Below, piece by piece: positions 21,026-29,259 of a DNA stretch of 61,081 bases. The stretch comes from Gammaproteobacteria bacterium (lineage in GTDB: Bacteria > Pseudomonadota > Gammaproteobacteria > Pseudomonadales > Azotimanducaceae): contig JAPPDJ010000084.1 in the NCBI GenBank assembly GCA_028824555.1, positions 15,786-76,866 on the forward strand, read 5' to 3'. Each line of letters opens with the position of its first letter. Positions within the stretch are counted from its first letter, which is position 1. The notes beneath the pieces were generated by a model that saw only the letters and a list, made by a program, of their open reading frames with translations, was not told the origin of the DNA and ran no database searches. The position numbers and the translations under genes were made by a program.

Positions 21026-22387
21026 ATGCCGGACTCCGCGCCCAAGGACCTTGTTTCCCGCACTTGGACGCAAGACTTGCGCGTTGCTTCTGCGATCCCA
21101 TCGAAGGCTGACGTGGTGATCATCGGCGGCGGCATCATCGGCGTCTCCACTGCGTGGTTTCTGGCGAAGCAGGGCGTGTCCGTCGCCGTGTGCGAGAAGG
21201 GACACATCGCCGGTGAGCAATCAGGACGCAACTGGGGCTGGGTGCGCCAACAGGGGCGGGACGCACGCGAACTCCCCATGATCGTGGAGTCGCTCGGCAT
21301 CTGGCGGCAACTCGCCCAGGAACTCGGCGAGGATGTTGGCTACCGCCAACACGGCATTCTCTATCTTGCCCACAGCGATGCCCAGCTTGCCCGCTACGCC
21401 GCCTGGGCGAAGTTGGCCGAGGAGTTCGAGACGGGCACGAGAGTCATTGCGCCCAAGGAACTGCAGCAGCTCGTTCCCGGCGCTTCCGGACCGTGGCTAG
21501 GCGCGCTCTACACGCCCACCGACGGCCGTGCGGAACCACACAAGGCGACCGCCGCCCTGGCGCGCGCCGTGGAACGCGAAGGCGGATCAATTCTCACAGG
21601 ATGCGCCGTGCGCGGCATCGAGACCACGCAGGGGCACGTTTCGGCGGCAATCACCGAACACGGCCGAATCGACACCTCGACCGTGCTGTGCGCGGCCGGC
21701 GCATGGACCTCGATGTTCTGCCGCTCCCTCGGCATCCGCCTGCCGCAGTTGCGTGTTCGCGGCACGGTGGCGCGCACGGCACCTGCGCCTCGGGTGTTCG
21801 AGGGCGCGATGAGCGATCGTCGCCTGGCATTGCGCCGACGCGAAGACGGCGGCTACACCGTTGCCCCGGCCTCCTTCATCGACCATCCAATCACGCCGTC
21901 CACTCTGCGCTTCGGCGCGCAATTCGGCCGCGCCCTGCTGGCAGACGCCCGCAGCATGCGCCTGTCATTCGGCCGCCCGTTCTTCGAAGAGTTGGCGATG
22001 CCTGGGACCTGGTCGCTCGACCAGGCGTCGCCGTTCGAGCAGCACCGGGTTCTGAATCCCAGCCCCAATCCCAAGGCCCTGCAACACATCCGCAAGCATC
22101 TCGATGCCACGTTCCCCGAGCTTGCCGGGATCCCCTTGGTGGAGAGCTGGGCCGGCATGATCGAGACGACACCCGACGTCGTGCCCGTGATCGACGAGGT
22201 CGATGGGCTGCCCGGCTTCCATGTCGCGACCGGCTTCAGCGGCCACGGCTTCGGCATCGGCCCTGGTGCCGGCAAGGCGATTGCGGGCCTGCTCACGGGC
22301 AAGGATACGGGCCTCAGCCTGCACGAGTTTCGCTTCAGCCGCTTCTCCGACGGCACTCGCCTGTCGCCCCAGACCACGGCGGGGTGA
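21026..22387 (+). CDS. FAD-dependent oxidoreductase (D-amino acid oxidase fold)
   Basis: A 453-residue DAO-family flavoenzyme. The FAD dinucleotide-binding motif VVIIGGGIIGVSTAWFLAKQG lies at about 30-50, and the C-terminal ATGFSGHGFGIGPGAGKAIAGLL contacts FAD. The conserved SGRNWGWVRQQGRD segment is typical of glycine/sarcosine/D-amino-acid dehydrogenase relatives. It oxidises an amine or amino acid whose identity is unknown. I took the ATG at 21026. A TTG just before it is possible. It converges on the duplicated srkA fragment that begins 11 bases after the stop. Confidence 0.88.
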   Translation: MPDSAPKDLVSRTWTQDLRVASAIPSKADVVIIGGGIIGVSTAWFLAKQGVSVAVCEKGHIAGEQSGRNWGWVRQQGRDARELPMIVESLGIWRQLAQELGEDVGYRQHGILYLAHSDAQLARYAAWAKLAEEFETGTRVIAPKELQQLVPGASGPWLGALYTPTDGRAEPHKATAALARAVEREGGSILTGCAVRGIETTQGHVSAAITEHGRIDTSTVLCAAGAWTSMFCRSLGIRLPQLRVRGTVARTAPAPRVFEGAMSDRRLALRRREDGGYTVAPASFIDHPITPSTLRFGAQFGRALLADARSMRLSFGRPFFEELAMPGTWSLDQASPFEQHRVLNPSPNPKALQHIRKHLDATFPELAGIPLVESWAGMIETTPDVVPVIDEVDGLPGFHVATGFSGHGFGIGPGAGKAIAGLLTGKDTGLSLHEFRFSRFSDGTRLSPQTTAG

Positions 22388-22398
22388 CCTGCACTCAG

Positions 22399-22533
22399 AT
22401 GGCGAGCGGGGGTTCGTCTAGCGCCGCCAGCTGCTCCTTTAGGCCAGCACCTGATCGGACCAGAACCGCAGGGTGTCGAAGCTCGGGAAGGCTACTGGGA
22501 AGGTGGGGTCGTTCCATCGCGCCCGATCCAGGC
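22399..22533 (-). pseudogene. Duplicated 3' fragment of srkA
   Basis: These 135 bases match 23241-23377, the last 45 or so codons of srkA, at roughly 90% identity (about ten substitutions and two single-base gaps). The fragment has the same orientation as the intact gene 842 bases away, and the HigBA module lies between the copies. The two gaps break its reading frame, so it is not expressed as protein. It marks the insertion boundary of the toxin-antitoxin module. Confidence 0.85.
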
Positions 22534-22583
22534 AAACACCGATCAGTCAGCAGTAGCATGGAATCCGTGCTATTGTGTCATGA

Positions 22584-22880
22584 GTGATCAGGTCATTCGC
22601 AGGCAAGGGCACAGAGGACGTGTTCAATGGCGCCAACACCGCGCGGGCGCGACGCACCTGTCCCCAGTCGCTGCGGTCCGTGGCGGCTAGAAAGCTCGAC
22701 CTGCTGGATTCCGCCGAGAGCCTGGAGGATCTGCGGGTCCCGCCTGGAAACAGATTAGAGGCGCTGGCCGGAGACCGGCAGGGACAGCACAGCATTCGGA
22801 TTAACCAGCCGCATCGAATCTGCTTCCGATGGACCGAAGAAGGCCCGTTCGAGGTCGAGATCCTGGACTACCACCGCTGA
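22584..22880 (+). CDS. higB: HigB/RelE-family toxin (plasmid maintenance killer type)
   Basis: A 98-residue toxin of the HigB family, a ribosome-dependent mRNA interferase. Visible family features are the N-terminal MIRSFAGKGTEDVFNG, the core helix RKLDLLDSAESLEDLRVPPGNRLEALAGDRQGQHSI (split here by the loop after DLR), and the terminal strands RICFRW and VEILDYH. The start is the GTG at 22584. The toxin precedes its antitoxin, the usual Hig order, and the gap to higA is 14 bases. Confidence 0.9.
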   Translation: MIRSFAGKGTEDVFNGANTARARRTCPQSLRSVAARKLDLLDSAESLEDLRVPPGNRLEALAGDRQGQHSIRINQPHRICFRWTEEGPFEVEILDYHR

Positions 22881-22894
22881 AGGGAGGCAAGACA

Positions 22895-23206
22895 ATGGTT
22901 CGCATACCCACGCACAGAGAACCGACGCATCCCGGCGAGATGCTGCTGCGGGAGTTTCTTGAGCCGATGTCACTCACGCAGAGAGATTTAGCCACCGGCA
23001 TTCGCGTGCCGTACCAACGGGTCAATGAACTCGTCCGCAAGCGCAGGGGGGTGACTCCCAGCACAGCTCTGCGGCTGGGCAAGTTCTTTGGCACCTCGCC
23101 CTCGTTCTGGATGAACCTTCAGCTACGCTGGGATCTCTACCACGCAGAGCGTTCCGAGGCGCGGCAATTGGCGGAAATCCGCCGGGTGCGGGCGCTGGCC
23201 TCCTGA
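22895..23206 (+). CDS. higA: HigA family XRE-type antitoxin
   Basis: A 103-residue antitoxin with a central helix-turn-helix (SLTQRDLATGIRVPYQRVNELV-like, about 26-50) and the family hallmark HPGEMLLREFLEPM at the N-terminus and FWMNLQLRWDL at the C-terminus. It neutralises HigB and should repress the operon. The ATG at 22895 follows AGGGAGG by 7 bases. It converges with srkA, whose stop lies 31 bases downstream. Confidence 0.9.
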   Translation: MVRIPTHREPTHPGEMLLREFLEPMSLTQRDLATGIRVPYQRVNELVRKRRGVTPSTALRLGKFFGTSPSFWMNLQLRWDLYHAERSEARQLAEIRRVRALAS

Positions 23207-23236
23207 CCTTCCTTGGCGGTCAGATTGCGACCTTGC

Positions 23237-24211
23237 CTAAATGGCGAGTGGGGGCTCGTCTAGTGCCGCCAGCTGCTCCTTCAGCGCCAGCACATGGTCG
23301 GACCAGAACCGCAAGGTGTTGAAGCTCGGGAAGGCTACTGGGAAGGCGGGGTCGTTCCATCGGCGTCCGATCCAGGCCGCGTGGTGCATGATGCGCAGCG
23401 TTCTTAGGGGTTCGATGAGGGCCACCTCGCGCACGTCCAGCGAGGCGAACTCGTCGTATGCCTCGGCGAGTTCGGAGAGCTGACCGCTGCGTTCGGCGCG
23501 CTCGCCAGACAGCAGCATCCACAGGTCCTGAATGGCGGGGCCCATCGCGGTGTCGTCGAAATCCACGAAGTTGGGGGCGTCGTAGCGCCAGAGGAGGTTG
23601 CCGAGGTGGCAGTCGCCGTGGATGCGCTGCGCCGCCGTGGTGCCCTTCATCACGGGCTCGATGCGTTCGAGCAGTTGGCTTGACACCGCTTCGTAAGCGT
23701 CGCGCATCTCAGCGGGAATGAAATCGCTCTCGAGCAGGTCGCGCATCGCCTCGAAGCCGAGCCGCTCCACGGTGATGGCAACGCGGTGCTCGAACGGCTT
23801 CACTGCGCCCACGGCGTGCATCCGGCCCAGGGCATGGCCCAGAACCTGGAGCACGTCGAAGTCCTCGACGTTGGGCGGGTGTCCTGCCTGGCGGGGGAAC
23901 AGGGCGAAGCGATAGCCATCGTGCTCGAAAAGCGTGCGTTCGCTGCGCAGCATGGGCGCCACGCAAGGCAATTCCATCTCCACAAGCTCGTGGGTGAAGG
24001 CGTGCTCCTCGAGGATCGCTTCGTTCGTCCAGCGATTGGGACGGTAAAACTTGGCGATGATGGGCACCTCCTCTTCGAGGCCCACCTGATAGACGCGGTT
24101 CTCGTAGCTGTTGAGCGCCGTCAGCGTGCCGTCCGTGCGGAAGCCGAGCGCGTCGATGGCGTCGAGCACCGCTTCGGGAGAAAGCCCGGCATAGGGCGTT
24201 TCGGCATCCAC
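23237..24211 (-). CDS. srkA: Stress response serine/threonine kinase SrkA (YihE/RdoA)
   Basis: A 324-residue aminoglycoside-phosphotransferase-fold protein kinase. The catalytic loop HGDCHLGNLL has Asp200, and the metal-binding VDFDD has Asp217. Both are close to the E. coli SrkA positions. SrkA counters programmed cell death linked to envelope and oxidative stress, in part by opposing MazF-type toxins. The last 137 bases (23241-23377) are duplicated upstream of the adjacent HigBA module. It is a single gene, followed upstream by the REP-like cluster. Confidence 0.9.
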   Translation of the reverse strand: MDAETPYAGLSPEAVLDAIDALGFRTDGTLTALNSYENRVYQVGLEEEVPIIAKFYRPNRWTNEAILEEHAFTHELVEMELPCVAPMLRSERTLFEHDGYRFALFPRQAGHPPNVEDFDVLQVLGHALGRMHAVGAVKPFEHRVAITVERLGFEAMRDLLESDFIPAEMRDAYEAVSSQLLERIEPVMKGTTAAQRIHGDCHLGNLLWRYDAPNFVDFDDTAMGPAIQDLWMLLSGERAERSGQLSELAEAYDEFASLDVREVALIEPLRTLRIMHHAAWIGRRWNDPAFPVAFPSFNTLRFWSDHVLALKEQLAALDEPPLAI

Positions 24212-24475
24212 TCAGGCGGGGCCTTTAGGAAGTGGCGCTTCTGGAGGGAAGGCGTCTCGCCTTCCTTCGCGCCGTCGGCGCTCGAAGAAGGTGCCAATCA
24301 ACCGACTGCCGCCAACGCGTGGTCGAGGACACACACCTTGCGGCGTGTATGGAGGGCGAGACGCCCTCCCTCCAGAGGAACGTGCCGCGGCGCGGTGGAG
24401 GGCGGGACGCCCTCCCTCGACAAACGCCTGCGGCGCCGTGGAGGGCGGAGCTCCCTCCCACCAAGCGCTCTGAGG
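24212..24475. repeat. Cluster of REP-like double hairpins (one forward, three reverse)
   Basis: This 264-base gap has no gene. A forward unit at 24243-24284 has the perfect stem GGAAGGCG/CGCCTTCC (24247-24265) followed by a GCGCC/GGCGC hairpin. Three reverse units stand in tandem. Their A hairpins lie at 24351-24369, 24397-24415 and 24440-24458, each preceded by a short GCGCC/GGCGC-type hairpin. The third has drifted. The tandem spacing is about 43-46 bases. Confidence 0.8.
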
Positions 24476-25906
24476 TCAAGCCAATACTGCGGCGGCTTCT
24501 TGGGCGACCCTTGTGCCGTCGAAGAAGCTGGGGTTGGTGCCGCCGAAAAAATGCACCGGGTTTTCGAACACGAACCGCTTGAAGCCCGCTTCGTCGATGC
24601 GTTCGTCTTCCACCAGTTCCCATGCCTCCGGGAGCACGCCTGCCATCTCCTGCACGTCGAAGTGGCCGATGTCGGAGCCGAACAGGGTCTTGATCTCGGC
24701 GTCGAAGGGATTGCAGTCGGTGTTGAAGGCCCAGGCGTTGCTCGAGTCGTCTGCCTCGCAGCCGAAATAGAAGGGGCCGACGAACAGGTCCTTGATGTCG
24801 CTCGCCTGGTCGATGGCGCAGGCGGAGTAGTCGTCAAGCTCGTCGATGCCGCCGGTGGACTGCGGGCCGTTGTTGGTGCTCACCCCGGCGCCAGCACGAA
24901 TGGCCTCCACCATTTCCGGCGGGCCGTACTCCTGCGCCAGCTCCAGGAGCATGTCCGGCTTGAGGTTGGCGGGATTGGTGTCTTCGAGCGCCTTGCCGTT
25001 GCGGATGTTCCAGTGGCCGATGAGGTCTGCGTAAAGGAGGCAGGCGAAGCCGACGCCACCCTCCAGGAAGCCGAAGTTCAGCTCCGGGAACCGGCGGGTG
25101 ACGCCGCCCAGGAAGATGGCCTTGCACACGGCCTCGGAGGCGGCGGCGAAATGGCCGATGTGGTTGTAGCAGAAGTTCGTCGGCGACATGCGGAAGGCAC
25201 GGCCGCGGGAGCCCCGATGGAAGGTGGGAGAGACCTTGAGTTCGCGGCACTTCTCCCACACGGGGTCGTAATCGTAGACGCTGTCGAGGCCGATCATGTC
25301 GTACCAGGTGGCGAGGTCTGAAGCGTCCGGCCGGTCTTCGGCCACCTTGGCGATGGGGCGGTCGATCATGCTGTTCAGCATCACGGCCTTGAGGCCCAGT
25401 GCGCTCGCGTGTTCGAGCTCGGCGATGGCCTCGTCCGGCGTGTGCATGGGAATCACCGCCGCCGGCGTGATGCGGTCCTTGAGCGGCTCGAAGAGTTCGG
25501 CCTGGTAGGTGTTGAATGCGCTGCACGCTGCGAGGCGCGCTTCGTCGTCGTTCACCCGCGGCAGGCCGAGTCCCATGGTGGGGAACAGGATGCTGAAGTC
25601 GATGCCGAGTTCGTCGAGACGCTCGTAGAGCAGGCGCGGCATCATGGCGGTGGCGCGGTCGCGAGTGTTTTTCGTCGGGGCACCCCAGAAGGACTCCTGA
25701 GCGATGTGCTCACGGCGGCGCTCCACCGGCGTCATGCCGAGGGAGCGTCGCACCCGCTCGCCGTTCATCTCCATCGCCCGCACTGCGGCGTCGCCGCCGA
25801 TCTTGCGCATCGCCGGCCCCACGACGGGGGCGTATTCGAGCCAGTGGCCGTCGGCGTCGATCACGGGATGGCCCAGGCTCGATCGGAGTTTCGCTGCTTC
25901 GCTCAT
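24476..25906 (-). CDS. Amidohydrolase family protein (amidohydrolase_2)
   Basis: A 476-residue metal-dependent TIM-barrel hydrolase of the amidohydrolase_2 class. The N-terminal DADGHWLE supplies an Asp-x-His type metal motif. Other signature stretches are RGSRGRAF, FLEGGVGFA and the distal FGSDIGHFDV. The class includes 2-amino-3-carboxymuconate semialdehyde decarboxylase-like and related C-C or C-N hydrolases. The ATG at 25906 follows GGGGAG. It lies 17 bases downstream of the deacylase-like gene and is almost certainly in one operon with it. Confidence 0.82.
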   Translation of the reverse strand: MSEAAKLRSSLGHPVIDADGHWLEYAPVVGPAMRKIGGDAAVRAMEMNGERVRRSLGMTPVERRREHIAQESFWGAPTKNTRDRATAMMPRLLYERLDELGIDFSILFPTMGLGLPRVNDDEARLAACSAFNTYQAELFEPLKDRITPAAVIPMHTPDEAIAELEHASALGLKAVMLNSMIDRPIAKVAEDRPDASDLATWYDMIGLDSVYDYDPVWEKCRELKVSPTFHRGSRGRAFRMSPTNFCYNHIGHFAAASEAVCKAIFLGGVTRRFPELNFGFLEGGVGFACLLYADLIGHWNIRNGKALEDTNPANLKPDMLLELAQEYGPPEMVEAIRAGAGVSTNNGPQSTGGIDELDDYSACAIDQASDIKDLFVGPFYFGCEADDSSNAWAFNTDCNPFDAEIKTLFGSDIGHFDVQEMAGVLPEAWELVEDERIDEAGFKRFVFENPVHFFGGTNPSFFDGTRVAQEAAAVLA

Positions 25907-25923
25907 GGTTTCGTCTCCCCTTG

Positions 25924-27621
25924 TCAGGCGATGCCACGGAACAGGCGTCCCGCAGTCGCTCCCGTATGTTCGTTGTCTTCCAAGAACACTTCGCCGTTGA
26001 CGATGGTGTTCTTGATTCCCTTCGCCACCTGCTTGAGCCTCTTGGCGCCGGCCGGCAGGTCGTTCACCACTTCCGGCATCGCCGGCCCAACCGCTTCCGG
26101 GTCGAAGACCAGAAGGTCGGCATTCATGCCTTCGCGCACGAGACCACGATCGAACATGCCCCAGTGGCTGGCGTTGTTGAAGGAGAGCTGCCGCACCGCC
26201 TCTTCCAGCGTCAGCGCTTCCTTCTCCCGCACCCAATGCGCCAGCACATGGGTCTGCAGGGAGCTGTCCATGATCTGCGACACGTGGGCGCCGGAATCGG
26301 AGAATGTCACCACCGAACGCGGGTGCTGCATGAGTTCGAGCACGGCGTCCTGATCCTCGTTGGCGGCCGGCTGGCGGAAGAACTGACCAAGGTTCTTCTG
26401 CAGGCTGAGTTCGATCATGAGGTCCACGGGGTCCATCTCCCGCTCGGCCGCCACGTCGCGCAGCAGCCGGTCCTCGCCGCGCATGTCGTCCATGATGTAG
26501 AGATGGTCGTAGTCCGGCGGACGCGCCTCGACGCCGACGATCTTGCCGCCGGGGGCGGGGCCATTCGCCACTTCCACGAGCTTGGCCCGGGTGTCGGGGT
26601 CGCGCAACGCCCGTTGCTGATCCGCGAGTGGCAGGGCGCGGATGTCCCGCCAGGTGTCCCAGCGGTCGAACGGAAGCTGGGTCTTGAACGAGAGCAACGT
26701 GTTGAGCGGGCGCGAATGCACCTGAGCGAACATGCGCCCGCCGGCTGCGGCCGTTTCGTCCAAGAGATCCATGAACGGCCGCCAGCGGTCCGGCGCGAAG
26801 CGGGAGGCGAACATGCCCCAGGTGAGGGGCACGCCCGACTCCACGGCGAGGTCGCGGATGCGTTCGTGGTAGGCGCGGATGGCTTCCGGGTCACGCCCGG
26901 TGTTCTCCTGGGCGATCTCGAAGATGCCGCGCCCCGTGCGCCCCATGGCAGTGACGATGGCGCGCACCTCGTCCCAGCTCGCGGCGCGGCTGGCCACAGG
27001 GCGGTCGTCGGCGGTAACGTGATTGGGCGTGCGCGACGTGGAGAAGCCCATTGCGCCGGCGCGCACCGCTTCCTGCACGGCGTCGCACATGGTCTGCAAC
27101 TCGTCGTCCGTCGGGGCTTCGGTGAAGCCGCGCTCGCCCATGACGTAGTTGCGCAGCGCCGAGTGGCCGATGTAGCCGGCATAGTTGATGCCCTTGGGCA
27201 GTGCATCGAGGGTGTCGAGGAACTCGGGGAAGGTCTCCCAGGACCACTTGATGCCGGCCAGCATGGCGTCGCGGGAGATGTCTTCGGCGCGCTCGAGGTT
27301 GCGGATGACGAGTTCGGCATCCTCTTCGCGGCAGGGCGCGATGGTGAAGCCGCAGTTGCCCATGACAACGCTGGTGACGCCGTGGTAGCAAGAGCAGGAA
27401 CCAAGCTGATCCCAGAAAATCTGGGCATCCATGTGGGTGTGGCCATCAATGAATCCGGGCGTCACCACATGCCCGTCGGCATCGAGTTCGCGCCTCCCTC
27501 GTTCCGGCACCCGGCCCACAGCCGCAATCTTGCCCTCGGAGACGGCAACATCCGCACGAAAGCGTGGCGCCCCGGAACCGTCCACGACTGTCCCGTTCCG
27601 AACCACCAGGTCGTAAGGCAT
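25924..27621 (-). CDS. N-acyl-D-amino-acid deacylase-like amidohydrolase
   Basis: A 565-residue amidohydrolase of the D-aminoacylase family. It has the N-terminal DLVVRNGTVVDGSG strand, the metal-binding GFIDGHTHMD (HxH) at about 57-66, NCGFTIAPC with the ligand Cys, a distal Asp in FSDSGAH, and the C-terminal DLLVFDPEAV composite domain. It would hydrolyse an N-acyl D-amino acid or a related cyclic amide. It is the first gene of a pair with the amidohydrolase at 24476. A paralogue lies at 35019-36719. Confidence 0.85.
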   Translation of the reverse strand: MPYDLVVRNGTVVDGSGAPRFRADVAVSEGKIAAVGRVPERGRRELDADGHVVTPGFIDGHTHMDAQIFWDQLGSCSCYHGVTSVVMGNCGFTIAPCREEDAELVIRNLERAEDISRDAMLAGIKWSWETFPEFLDTLDALPKGINYAGYIGHSALRNYVMGERGFTEAPTDDELQTMCDAVQEAVRAGAMGFSTSRTPNHVTADDRPVASRAASWDEVRAIVTAMGRTGRGIFEIAQENTGRDPEAIRAYHERIRDLAVESGVPLTWGMFASRFAPDRWRPFMDLLDETAAAGGRMFAQVHSRPLNTLLSFKTQLPFDRWDTWRDIRALPLADQQRALRDPDTRAKLVEVANGPAPGGKIVGVEARPPDYDHLYIMDDMRGEDRLLRDVAAEREMDPVDLMIELSLQKNLGQFFRQPAANEDQDAVLELMQHPRSVVTFSDSGAHVSQIMDSSLQTHVLAHWVREKEALTLEEAVRQLSFNNASHWGMFDRGLVREGMNADLLVFDPEAVGPAMPEVVNDLPAGAKRLKQVAKGIKNTIVNGEVFLEDNEHTGATAGRLFRGIA

Positions 27622-27715
27622 GTCCCCTCCACGCGTGTCGGCCCAAACTCCCGATCATACGCCTTTGGTCATCCTGCGGACGGTCTGAAGGAGAGGACTA
27701 GGGATGACGGTCTCT

Positions 27716-27866
27716 GGAGGGAGGGCGTCTCGCCCTCCACGCACCGACAGGCGCGCGAGGGTCATTGGCGGGAGGTAGTCCGAACGACACCCACAACTTC
27801 AGTTTCTTGGGCCACCTTGCCGCAAACGCGCCTTGCGGCGCGATGGAGGGCGAGACGCCCTCCGTC
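27716..27866. repeat. Inverted pair of REP-like double hairpins
   Basis: The forward unit has stem GGAGGGCG/CGCCCTCC at 27720-27738. The reverse unit has the same stem at 27845-27863, preceded by GCGCCTTGCGGCGC. About 105 bases separate them. The pair sits in the promoter-side gap of the deacylase gene, between it and a small frameshifted gene. No gene lies in 27622-27897. Confidence 0.8.
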
Positions 27867-27897
27867 CGTCGACACCACAGCTTACGAACCGCTCGGG

Positions 27898-28039
27898 TTA
27901 TCGCTTGAGGTAACCCTCGAACATGCCCTCGACGCGGGCCATGCGTTCGCGCAAGTCCCCCATTGTCGCGGTGCAGGCTCCAAAGGAAGCCGAGCATTGC
28001 AATGCCTACCGCGATGGTGCCGATCAACTCCGGGGTCAT
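27898..28039 (-). pseudogene. Small membrane-anchored coiled-coil protein, frameshifted
   Basis: An ATG at 28039, preceded by AAGGAAGGA, opens MTPELIGTIAVGIAMLGFLW, one transmembrane segment. After HRD the frame must shift by one base to continue MGDLRERMARVEGMFEGYLKR and stop at 27898-27900. This layout (short helix, then an RERMARVEG coiled coil) is familiar from small proteins of about 50-80 residues in many bacteria, whose role is unknown. One surplus base near 27962 breaks it, by mutation or sequencing error. Confidence 0.6.
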
Positions 28040-28188
28040 TCTTCCTTCCTTGGATTTTGGGTGTTGAGCGGGTGCAATCGTCGCAACTCGCCACCACCCG
28101 TGCAGAAAACCGGTGCGTGTTGACTGTGGCGGCGAGGGCCGTGATGGGGCAAAGTTGCGCGTTTGTCGGCGGTTTGTGGAGGGGATAC

Positions 28189-29259
28189 GTGCTGAAGACG
28201 GTTGCGGTGATCGAAGGGGATGATGCGGCGCCGGAGGCAATGCGGCCGGTGGTGGAGTTTTTGGGGTCGCTGAATATCGGGCTTGAGTTCGTCTATCCGG
28301 TGGTGGGGGAAGCAGCGGAGGCGGCAACCGGCGACATCTTCCCCGCCGAGGCACGGGAGATGATCGACCGGGCGGACACGACCTTCTTCGGTTCCACCAG
28401 CGGCAAGTCCGGCGCCGCGCTGACATACCTGCGCTGGGGCAAGGGCACGTTCGCCAACGTCCGCCCTTGCGTGCATCTACCCGGCTGCGCCAGCCCGCTG
28501 GCCAACCCCGAAGGCATCGACTTTGCCATCGTGCGGGAGAACCTCGAAGACCTCTATGTCGGCTGCGAGGGGCCGCTCGGCGACCTTGCGCCGCTGAACC
28601 TCTCCGGGCGCACCATCCGCCGCCCGGTTCACGACCTTGGCGAAGGGCGCTACGCCATCAAGGCCATCACCCGCGCCGGCACCGAGCGCATCGTCCGTTT
28701 CGCCTTCGACCTCGCCCGCCGCAGACGGCGGCAGGATCCGTCGCGTTCCCCCAAGGTGACCTGCGCCACCAAGCACAACATGCTGCGCGGCAGCGACGGC
28801 TTCTTTCTCGAAGTGGCGCAGGAAGTGGCTGAAGACAACGCCGACGTGGAGTTCGAGTCGTTCATCGTCGACGACTTTGCCTGTCGCTTGATCCGCGAGC
28901 CGCAGCGACTCGACGTGGTGGTGATGCCGAACCTCTACGGCGACATTCTCTCGGACGCCGCCGGCGGCCTGCTCGGCAGCCTGGGCCTTGCGCCGAGCGG
29001 ATGCTATGGCGACGACTACGCCTACTTCGAGCCGGCGCACGGCACCGCGCCGGACATCGCCGGGCGCAACATCATCAACCCCACGGCGGCGCTGCTGTCG
29101 GCCACCATGATGCTCGACCACCTGGGCTTCGAGCGCGCGGCGCGGCGCATTGAGGATGCGGTGCTGCGGGTCTATGCGGACGGCAGGGCGCTAACCCCCG
29201 ATCAGGGCGGTGAGGCAAGCACCACGACGTTCTGCGACGCGGTGGCGGCGGCGCTGTGA
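28189..29259 (+). CDS. Isocitrate/isopropylmalate dehydrogenase family protein
   Basis: A 356-residue NAD(P)-dependent beta-decarboxylating dehydrogenase. The metal and substrate region VVMPNLYGDILSDAAGGLLGSLGL (split by its own loop) and the nucleotide-binding FEPAHGTAPDIAGRNIINP are conserved. The usual N-terminal GDGIGPEV reads EGDDAAPEAM here, and RPCVHLPG and VRENLEDLYVG match the substrate loop. It oxidatively decarboxylates a 2-hydroxy acid with a 3-carboxylate. Tartrate- or homoisocitrate-like substrates are as possible as isocitrate. The GTG start at 28189 follows GGAGGGG. Its stop overlaps the next gene's start (GTGA). Confidence 0.85.
   Translation: MLKTVAVIEGDDAAPEAMRPVVEFLGSLNIGLEFVYPVVGEAAEAATGDIFPAEAREMIDRADTTFFGSTSGKSGAALTYLRWGKGTFANVRPCVHLPGCASPLANPEGIDFAIVRENLEDLYVGCEGPLGDLAPLNLSGRTIRRPVHDLGEGRYAIKAITRAGTERIVRFAFDLARRRRRQDPSRSPKVTCATKHNMLRGSDGFFLEVAQEVAEDNADVEFESFIVDDFACRLIREPQRLDVVVMPNLYGDILSDAAGGLLGSLGLAPSGCYGDDYAYFEPAHGTAPDIAGRNIINPTAALLSATMMLDHLGFERAARRIEDAVLRVYADGRALTPDQGGEASTTTFCDAVAAAL

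Noticed and set aside
24338-24460. Tandem hairpins resembling a CRISPR array
   Set aside because: Spacing is irregular, there are no unique spacers of constant length and no cas genes. They match the REP-like family instead.
25921-28188. Rightward open frame in front of the dehydrogenase
   Set aside because: It is antisense to the deacylase gene. The dehydrogenase has its own GTG start and ribosome site at 28189.
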